11,861 nucleotides of DNA from Actinomycetes bacterium (GTDB taxonomy: Bacteria; Actinomycetota; Acidimicrobiia; Acidimicrobiales; CADCSY01). The stretch covers positions 1-11,861 of the forward strand of contig JAODBP010000259.1 in the NCBI GenBank assembly GCA_025464025.1, read 5' to 3'. Shown here piece by piece: positions 7,140-11,861 of this stretch. The notes beneath the pieces were generated by a model. It saw nothing but the letters and a program-made list of their open reading frames with translations, did not search any database and was not told where the DNA came from. The stretch's first letter is position 1. The number at the start of each line of letters is the position of its first letter. Both the position numbers and the translations under genes were made by a program.

Positions 7140-8564
7140 GTGCGGTGGGCGGCGGTCCTCCTGGTGCTGGCGACCCTGGTCGGCTGCACGTCGGACGAAC
7201 CCCATCCGCCCGCGGCCCCGGTCGCCGCGCCCACGACGCCACCCTCGCCCTTCACCGTCGGTTGGGTGCCGGACGGGTTCGCGCCGACCGCCTTCGGGCG
7301 CGGCATCCGAACCCAGGGCTGGGACATCGACGAGACCGGCACCGACGAGCCGTTCACGGTCCTGACGAACGATGCCGACGAGCTCGTGGTCGTGTCGACC
7401 ACCGGCTACGCCGGCTACCAGGGCGGGCTGGACCAGGCCTCGGTCACCTCCTGCTGCGGCGACAACGGCCCGCCCGTGGACCTGACGGTCGACGGCAAGC
7501 GGGCGATCCTCGCGCCGCCCCACCGCGCCCGTCGCACGGCGGAGCTCCTGGTCGCCGTGACGCCGGAGGTCGCGGTCCGGGTCATCGCGCCGGGCTGGGG
7601 CCGGGATCGCCTGATCGACCTCGTCCGCCGCACGGCGATCCCGAAGGACCACCAGGTGGCGCCCGCTGTCTCGCCGCCCGACGGGTGGCGCGTGCTGGGT
7701 GGCGTCGATGCCCCGCTGCTCCTCGCCGCGACGACGTTCGCACCGTCCAGCACCTTCCACCAGGACGGCCGGGTCGCGTTCGACTCCCCCGAGGGCAGCT
7801 GGGCGGCCACGTGGACGAGGGGCAGCGACGTGCTCCTGGTCGCAACCGTGCCGGGCACCGACCCGACGCCGCTGGTCGGGCTCGACCGCTGGCCCTGGCG
7901 GACGTCGTCGATCGACCAGCGCGAGGGTGGGGTGGTCCTCCATCGGGACCACTCGACCGCGGCGCTCCGACGCCGGGCGGGCGGCGATCTCGTCGTCGTC
8001 GTGTCCTCGTACCAGAGCCACCTCACCGCCGACGAGCTCTGGCGGGTCGCCGGTACCGTCCGGTCGACCACCGACCCGGCGTGGGCGCAGGCGCGCGCCG
8101 CCGCGTGGGGCGCACCGCCGAAGGTCGACGCCGGAGAGGTCGAGGCCCTACGCGGGAGCCGGCCCGGCTACGACTGGCTGCTCCAGGCCCACAGCGCCGC
8201 CCCGCTCGTCCCCGGTGCGTTCTGGCCCCACGACTGCCTGAAGCTCTCGACCTTCGAGTACGCCTGCAGCCAGGCGGTGTACCCGAAGGACGCGACCCTC
8301 CAGTTCTCGACGCCGCACGGCGACCACGCCGTGGTGGTCCAGACGCGCACCGACGCGGTGGCGGTCCGCATCACCGACGCGGCGTCGACGCAGACGGCGC
8401 GCTTCACCCGCCTGCCCGGTGAGGTCCCCAACCGCGTCGCCGTCCTGTTCGGTCCCGGCTACGGCGTCGGCGGCCTCACGTGCGAGCAGCCCGGTGGCCC
8501 GCTGCCGAACCTGAAGGTCGAGCTGCTCGACACCGCCGGCCGGGCGACCTGCGTGCACTTCTAG
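7140..8564 (+). CDS. Secreted lipoprotein of unknown function with two tandem related domains
   Basis: A 474-residue protein I do not recognise. The N-terminus RWAAVLLVLATLVGC is a short lipoprotein signal with lipobox LVGC (C16), followed by a Pro/Ala/Thr-rich tether (to ~37). Residues ~38-168 and ~178-309 look like two copies of one domain. Each opens with a P-D-G-aromatic/W segment (WVPDGF; PPDGW) and ends with a strand-rich stretch and a helix: ELLVAVTPEVAVRVIA...LIDLVRRTAI versus DLVVVVSSYQ...ADELWRVAGTVR. The C-terminal ~355-474 differs and has four cysteines (366, 376, 448, 471) that may form disulphides; C105-C106 are adjacent in the first repeat. The GTG at 7140 is the only reasonable start: the preceding in-frame stop is the MFS TGA, and the next GTG (7164) would ruin the signal peptide. 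GGAG (7134-7137) is only 2 nt from it, too close for a normal ribosome site. It probably shares a transcript with the exporter. Confidence 0.85.
   Translation: MRWAAVLLVLATLVGCTSDEPHPPAAPVAAPTTPPSPFTVGWVPDGFAPTAFGRGIRTQGWDIDETGTDEPFTVLTNDADELVVVSTTGYAGYQGGLDQASVTSCCGDNGPPVDLTVDGKRAILAPPHRARRTAELLVAVTPEVAVRVIAPGWGRDRLIDLVRRTAIPKDHQVAPAVSPPDGWRVLGGVDAPLLLAATTFAPSSTFHQDGRVAFDSPEGSWAATWTRGSDVLLVATVPGTDPTPLVGLDRWPWRTSSIDQREGGVVLHRDHSTAALRRRAGGDLVVVVSSYQSHLTADELWRVAGTVRSTTDPAWAQARAAAWGAPPKVDAGEVEALRGSRPGYDWLLQAHSAAPLVPGAFWPHDCLKLSTFEYACSQAVYPKDATLQFSTPHGDHAVVVQTRTDAVAVRITDAASTQTARFTRLPGEVPNRVAVLFGPGYGVGGLTCEQPGGPLPNLKVELLDTAGRATCVHF
8561..8564. other. CTAG shared by two convergent stop codons
   Basis: The + strand lipoprotein gene stops at TAG 8562-8564 and the - strand CoA-transferase gene stops at TAG (CTA at 8561-8563). 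The palindrome CTAG therefore ends both genes, leaving no intergenic DNA. I see no hairpin followed by a T-tract on either side, so both transcripts should run into the opposite gene. Confidence 0.93.
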
Positions 8565-9643
8565 GTGGGCGGGCCGCCGCCGGGCAGCAGGCCCCACTTG
8601 GGCGAGACGGCGGGGTAGCGGGGCGTGCGGACCCGACCGATGCCCGGCCAGTCCTCGACCCTGTAGATCTGGTTGTGCTCGACCTGCTCGTCGACGAGGT
8701 GCTCGTCGATCGACAGGCACGGCGCGGCGGGCACGTCGTGCTGGCGGAACGCCTCGAGCCAGTGCTCGAGCGGCTTCTCCGACGTGACCGGGCCGAACAG
8801 CTCGAGGATGCGGCGCAGCAGGGCAGCGTTGTCGGGCTGGGCGAAGAGGTCGGCGGCGAACTCGGGGTGGCCGATCGCCTCGCACGACCGCTTGATCTGC
8901 CGCCCGCTCACCCCGGCCACCACGAAGAACCCGTCGCTGGCCGGGATGGCGGCCTGCGACAGGGCGTGGGCGTGGCGGGCCTCGGCCGGCTGGTGGTCGA
9001 GGAACATCCGGTTGACCATGAGGTCGGGGAAGTGGGCGTAGGCGGCGGCATCGAGCATGGCCACGTCGAGGCGGTCGCCCTCCCCCGTCCGCTCCCGGAC
9101 GAACAGGGCGGCGAGGATGGCCTGGGTGGCCAGCATCGGCGTGAGCTTGTCGATCGGGTAGCCGACGGCGACCGTCTTGCCCTCGACCCGGGAGCCCGAG
9201 TCGGTCAGGCCGGAGCGGGCCTGGATCACCGTGTCGAACGCCGGCTCGTCGGCCCGGGGCCCGGTCGGGCCGTTGCCGCTGATCCAGCAGCGCACCAGGC
9301 GGGGGTTGCGGGCGGCGAGCACGTCGTCGCCGATGCCGAGGCGCTCGGCCACGTCGGGCCGCCAGTTCGACACGAGCACGTCGGCCTCGTCGAGCAGGGC
9401 CAGCACCTGCTCCCGCCCCTCGTCGGACTTGAGGTCGACCCGCAGGCAGCGCTTGCCCCGGTTGCACGCGGCCCAGACCGAGGCGAAGGGCGTGGTCGGC
9501 CGGCCGAAGCCACGGTAGGGGTCACCGGTCGGCGGCTCGACCTTCACGACCTCGGCGCCGAGGTCGGCCAGGGCCATCGCGGCCAGCGGGCCGCTGAGGT
9601 AGCTGGCCATCTCGACGACCTTGATCCCCTCGAGCGGCTTCAT
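8561..9643 (-). CDS. CaiB/BaiF family (type III) CoA-transferase
   Basis: A 360-residue cytoplasmic enzyme that moves CoA between carboxylic acids (the racemases of the family instead isomerise 2-methylacyl-CoA). The N-terminus MKPLEGIKVVEMASYLSGPLAA...LADLGAEVVKVEPPTGD is the family signature. R64/K64-type NRGKRCLRVDLKSDEG (61-76) follows, then VSNWRPDVAERLGI (91-104), and the catalytic Asp candidate D165 in GYPIDKLTPM, which aligns with the nucleophile of formyl-CoA transferase. The region ERTGEGDRLDVAMLDA follows it. It is a little shorter than the usual ~400 residues. It starts at ATG (9643-9641), sharing one A with the TGA of the upstream dehydrogenase gene (TGATG), and is the last gene of its operon. 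The substrate is unknown; alpha-methylacyl-CoA racemase is the main alternative. Confidence 0.92.
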   Translation of the reverse strand: MKPLEGIKVVEMASYLSGPLAAMALADLGAEVVKVEPPTGDPYRGFGRPTTPFASVWAACNRGKRCLRVDLKSDEGREQVLALLDEADVLVSNWRPDVAERLGIGDDVLAARNPRLVRCWISGNGPTGPRADEPAFDTVIQARSGLTDSGSRVEGKTVAVGYPIDKLTPMLATQAILAALFVRERTGEGDRLDVAMLDAAAYAHFPDLMVNRMFLDHQPAEARHAHALSQAAIPASDGFFVVAGVSGRQIKRSCEAIGHPEFAADLFAQPDNAALLRRILELFGPVTSEKPLEHWLEAFRQHDVPAAPCLSIDEHLVDEQVEHNQIYRVEDWPGIGRVRTPRYPAVSPKWGLLPGGGPPT

Positions 9644-10797
9644 CAGTAGCTGCGGGGCAGCCCGAGGACGTGCTCGGCCACGTAGTTGAGGATCATCTCC
9701 TGGGAGACGGGCGCGATCTTCATCAGCCGCGACTCCTTCCAGTACCGCTCGACGTCGTACTCGGTGGCGAAGCCGAAGCCGCCCATCGTCTGCATGGCCC
9801 GGTCGGCGGCGAAGTGGCCGGCCTCGGCGGCGAGGTACTTGGCCAGGTTGGCCTGCTCGCCGCACGGCTCCCCGGCGTCGTAGAGGGCGGAGGCCTCCCG
9901 GACCACCAGCTCGGCGGCGTGGAGGTGGGCGTAGGCCTCGGCCAGCGGGAAGGCGATGCCCTGGTTCTTGCCGATGGGCCGGTCGAAGATGATGCGCTGG
10001 TTGGCGTAGTCGACGGCCTTGCGGATCGACACCTTGCCGATGCCCAGCGCCTCGGACGCCACGAGGATGCGCTCGGGGTTGAGCCCGTCGAGCAGGTACT
10101 TGAAGCCCTTGCCCTCCTCGCCGACCCGGTCGTCGATCGACACCGGGTGGTCGTCGTAGAGCACCTCGCACGAGGCCACCGCGTTGCGTCCCGCCTTCGG
10201 GATGGGGCGGATGTCGACGGTCGGGGCCTGGAGGTCGGCCAGCAGGAGCGTCATGCCGTCGGTCTTCTTGGCGCACTCCTCGATCGGCGTGGTGCGCACG
10301 AGGAGCAGGACCTTCTGGCAGTCCTGGGCCTTGGTGGTCCAGACCTTGCGGCCCCGCACCACGTAGGTGTCGCCGTCGAGCGTCGCCTTGCAGGAGATCG
10401 CCGCCGTGTCGGTGCCGGCGTCGGGCTCGGTGACGCCGAACGCCACGTGCAGGTCGCCCTCGGCCACGGCCGGCAGGTACTTCCGCCGCATGGCCTCGGA
10501 CCCGTGCTTCACGACCGCGTTCATGCCGAAGACCGACGTGTGCAGCGCGGAGCAGCCGTTCATCGCCGCACCGGATGCCGCGACCTCCTCCAGGACGATC
10601 GACGCCTCGGTGATGCCGCGCCCGCCGCCGCCGTACTCCTCGGGGATGGCGATGCCGATCCAGCCGCCCTCGGCCATCGCCGCGTAGAAGTCCCACGGGA
10701 ACCGGTGCTCGGCGTCGCACTCGCGCCAGTAGGCGTCGTCGAACCGCTTGGTCAGCCGGCGGATGCCGTCGCGGATGTCGTCCCAGTCCTCGCTCAT
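9643..10797 (-). CDS. Acyl-CoA dehydrogenase
   Basis: A 384-residue FAD flavoenzyme that introduces an alpha,beta double bond into an acyl-CoA. The N-terminal helical domain contains PEEYGGGG (52-59). The middle beta-domain has the flavin/substrate signature FGVTEPDAGTD (120-130) and YVVRGRKVWTT (145-155). The C-terminal helical domain has DRPIGKNQGIAFPLA (272-286) and QTMGGFGFATE (336-346). The usual C-terminal catalytic Glu (YEGT type) is absent: the sequence there is KIAPVSQEM (360-368). E242 in NPERILVA matches the helix-G Glu used by isovaleryl-CoA and long-chain dehydrogenases, so the base has probably moved there. The start ATG at 10797 overlaps the phosphoesterase stop (ATGA), with GGGAAGG (10802-10808, reverse strand) 4 nt upstream of it. 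It lies between CoA-transferase genes, fitting an acid-activation/oxidation route. Confidence 0.94.
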   Translation of the reverse strand: MSEDWDDIRDGIRRLTKRFDDAYWRECDAEHRFPWDFYAAMAEGGWIGIAIPEEYGGGGRGITEASIVLEEVAASGAAMNGCSALHTSVFGMNAVVKHGSEAMRRKYLPAVAEGDLHVAFGVTEPDAGTDTAAISCKATLDGDTYVVRGRKVWTTKAQDCQKVLLLVRTTPIEECAKKTDGMTLLLADLQAPTVDIRPIPKAGRNAVASCEVLYDDHPVSIDDRVGEEGKGFKYLLDGLNPERILVASEALGIGKVSIRKAVDYANQRIIFDRPIGKNQGIAFPLAEAYAHLHAAELVVREASALYDAGEPCGEQANLAKYLAAEAGHFAADRAMQTMGGFGFATEYDVERYWKESRLMKIAPVSQEMILNYVAEHVLGLPRSY

Positions 10798-11363
10798 GCG
10801 ACCTTCCCGATCGTGGCCTCGCCGGTGGCGGTGTCGATGACGGCGTAGGTGCCGATGCGGTCGGCCTGCCGGGGCTCGCCCAGCGAGCCGGGGTTCACCA
10901 CGAGCGTCCGACCGAACGTCTGCACCATCGGCTCGTGGGTGTGGCCGACGACGAGGATGTCGACACCCAGCCCGTCGGCCTCCTTCCACTTGGGGTTGTG
11001 GGCCCGGAGGTAGTCGCCGTAGGGCTCCCACGGGCTGCCGTGCACCATGCGGATGCGCCGCCCGTCGACGAACGTCTCGTGCCGGAAGCCGAGGTCGGCC
11101 AGCCAGGCCAGCTCCTCCTCCTCGACGTGGTCGGCCGTGCGGGCGTTGACCCCGGCCGGGCTGAGCAGCACCGAGTCGTGGTTGCCCAGCACCGCGGTGG
11201 CGCCGGCCTTGCGCAGCAGCCGCACGGCCTCGGACGAGAAGCGGTACTCGTGGACGATGTCGCCGGCGCACCACACGACGTCGGCCTCGTCCTCGAAGCG
11301 GCGCAACGCCACCTCGAGGTTCGCCACGTTGCCGTGCACGTCCGACACGACGCCGATCCTCAT
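10794..11363 (-). CDS. Calcineurin-like metallophosphoesterase (YfcE/MJ0936-like)
   Basis: A 189-residue two-metal phosphoesterase, the compact size of YfcE/MJ0936-type phosphodiesterases. All metal-ligand blocks are present: SDVHGN (D8, H10), GDIV (D35), GNHD (N61, H62), VHGSP (H108) and GHTHEP (H141, H143). It has no signal peptide, so it is cytoplasmic. It starts at ATG 11363, overlapping the upstream CoA-transferase stop (ATGA), and its own stop overlaps the dehydrogenase start (ATGA), so it is locked into the acyl-CoA operon. The family hydrolyses phosphodiesters or phosphomonoesters, and the natural substrate is usually unknown. Why it sits between acyl-CoA genes is not evident: cleavage of a phospho-acyl or CoA-type ester, or a regulatory nucleotide, are both only guesses. 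Confidence 0.92.
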   Translation of the reverse strand: MRIGVVSDVHGNVANLEVALRRFEDEADVVWCAGDIVHEYRFSSEAVRLLRKAGATAVLGNHDSVLLSPAGVNARTADHVEEEELAWLADLGFRHETFVDGRRIRMVHGSPWEPYGDYLRAHNPKWKEADGLGVDILVVGHTHEPMVQTFGRTLVVNPGSLGEPRQADRIGTYAVIDTATGEATIGKVA

Positions 11364-11861
11364 TCGCGCTCGTTCACGACCCCGGTGGCGATCAGCTTCT
11401 CCACCCGCTCGTCGTCGTAGCCCAGGTCGGCGAGGACCTTCCGGCTGTCCTGGCCCGGCACCAGCGGCGGGCCCTGGATCCGCCCGGGCGTGTCGTCGAG
11501 GTCGAAGAGGAGGCCCATCACCTCCATCTTGCCGACCAGGAGCTGGTCGTACGAGGTGACCCAGCCCTTGTCGATGATCTCGGGGTCGTCGAACAGCGAG
11601 AGGACGAAGTCGGGATCGGACACCTCGCACGGCACGCCGGCCGCGTCGAGGGCGGTGAACCACTCGGCGGCGGTGCGGTCGGTCATGGCCGACGATCCCA
11701 CCACGTCGTGGAAGGCACGGAGGTGATCGTCGCCGACGAGCGCGACGCAGAGCCAGCCGTCGGCCGTCTCGTGGAGCCGGTACCGGTCGCCCCAGCCGAG
11801 CTGCATGTCGTCGAGCTCCGGCCGCCCGCTCGGCGTGCCGTCGAGGGCGACGGAGGCCATC
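11360..11861 (-). CDS. CaiB/BaiF family CoA-transferase, C-terminal part (cut by the right edge)
   Basis: About 166 residues of the C-terminal half of a second type III CoA-transferase/racemase. Typical late-family features are YRLHETADGWLCVAL followed by a polar helix, LFDDPEIIDKGWV, and the tail GPPLVPGQDSRKVLADLGYDDERVEKLIATGVV. The catalytic Asp region would lie outside the window. The ATG at 11860-11858 is internal by comparison with the family, so the gene continues to the right. Its stop overlaps the ATG of the phosphoesterase (ATGA). Together with the other CaiB-like gene it gives one operon two such proteins. They may be separate enzymes or partners, since some type III transferases are heteromeric. 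Confidence 0.85.
   Translation of the reverse strand, partial: MASVALDGTPSGRPELDDMQLGWGDRYRLHETADGWLCVALVGDDHLRAFHDVVGSSAMTDRTAAEWFTALDAAGVPCEVSDPDFVLSLFDDPEIIDKGWVTSYDQLLVGKMEVMGLLFDLDDTPGRIQGPPLVPGQDSRKVLADLGYDDERVEKLIATGVVNERE

Noticed and set aside
5655..8021. A 788-codon open frame on the - strand opposite the exporter and lipoprotein
   Set aside because: It has low-complexity Arg/Gly/Asp/Glu/His composition typical of an antisense shadow; the + strand genes have clear transporter motifs and a lipobox.
8568..8578. GGCGG-G-CCGCC inverted repeat near the convergent stops, considered as a terminator
   Set aside because: It has almost no loop, no following T-tract on either strand, and lies inside the last codons of the CoA-transferase gene.
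8480..9649. A 389-codon + strand frame opposite the CoA-transferase, and a similar one at 9670-10848 opposite the dehydrogenase
   Set aside because: Both are Val/Gly/Leu/Arg/His-biased shadows with no domain motif; the - strand genes carry CaiB and acyl-CoA dehydrogenase signatures.

Overview
The window is very GC-rich and almost entirely coding: I count only about 70 non-coding bases. Genes are packed end to end with ATGA, GTGA or TGATG overlaps. The base composition, the GTG starts, the acyl-CoA gene content and a Thr/Pro-rich linker of the TTTTT...TTTV type suggest a high-GC actinobacterium. Acidimicrobiia is my best guess, but that is inference from style, not a database match. I see no RNA genes, insertion sequences, CRISPR arrays or integration signs.

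Left part, + strand. A 5'-truncated acyl-CoA synthetase (1-1230) is coupled by a GTGA overlap to a TetR regulator (1227-1826). Eight bases later comes a 737-residue membrane protein (1835-4048) that joins an acyltransferase-3 membrane domain to an extracytoplasmic serine beta-lactamase/esterase-fold domain. An SDR oxidoreductase follows (4058-4888).

Middle part, + strand. The only clear regulatory gap (4889-4929) holds a perfect 11+1+11 bp palindrome. It overlaps a promoter whose -10 lies 7 nt from the ATG of a second TetR gene (4930-5502), so that mRNA is probably leaderless and autorepressed. This TetR overlaps a 14-TM DHA2-type MFS exporter (5499-7124) by ATGA. A 474-residue lipoprotein of unknown function (7140-8564) follows after 15 nt and appears to contain two tandem related domains plus a cysteine-containing C-terminal domain. 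TetR, exporter and lipoprotein look like one transport unit.

Right part, - strand, converging on the lipoprotein. In transcription order: the C-terminal part of a type III (CaiB/BaiF) CoA-transferase (11360 to beyond the right edge), a small metallophosphoesterase (10794-11363), an acyl-CoA dehydrogenase (9643-10797) and a second, complete CaiB/BaiF CoA-transferase (8561-9643). Each gene overlaps the next by 4, 4 and 1 nt, so this is one tightly coupled operon. CoA transfer plus alpha,beta-dehydrogenation points to catabolism of an organic, terpenoid or steroid-type acid. The phosphoesterase is the unexpected member. The operon ends by sharing a palindromic CTAG with the lipoprotein gene, which supplies both stop codons.

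The most interesting items are the acyltransferase-3/beta-lactamase-fold fusion, the operator-promoter of the second TetR, the duplicated-domain lipoprotein beside the exporter, and the phosphoesterase inside an acyl-CoA operon.
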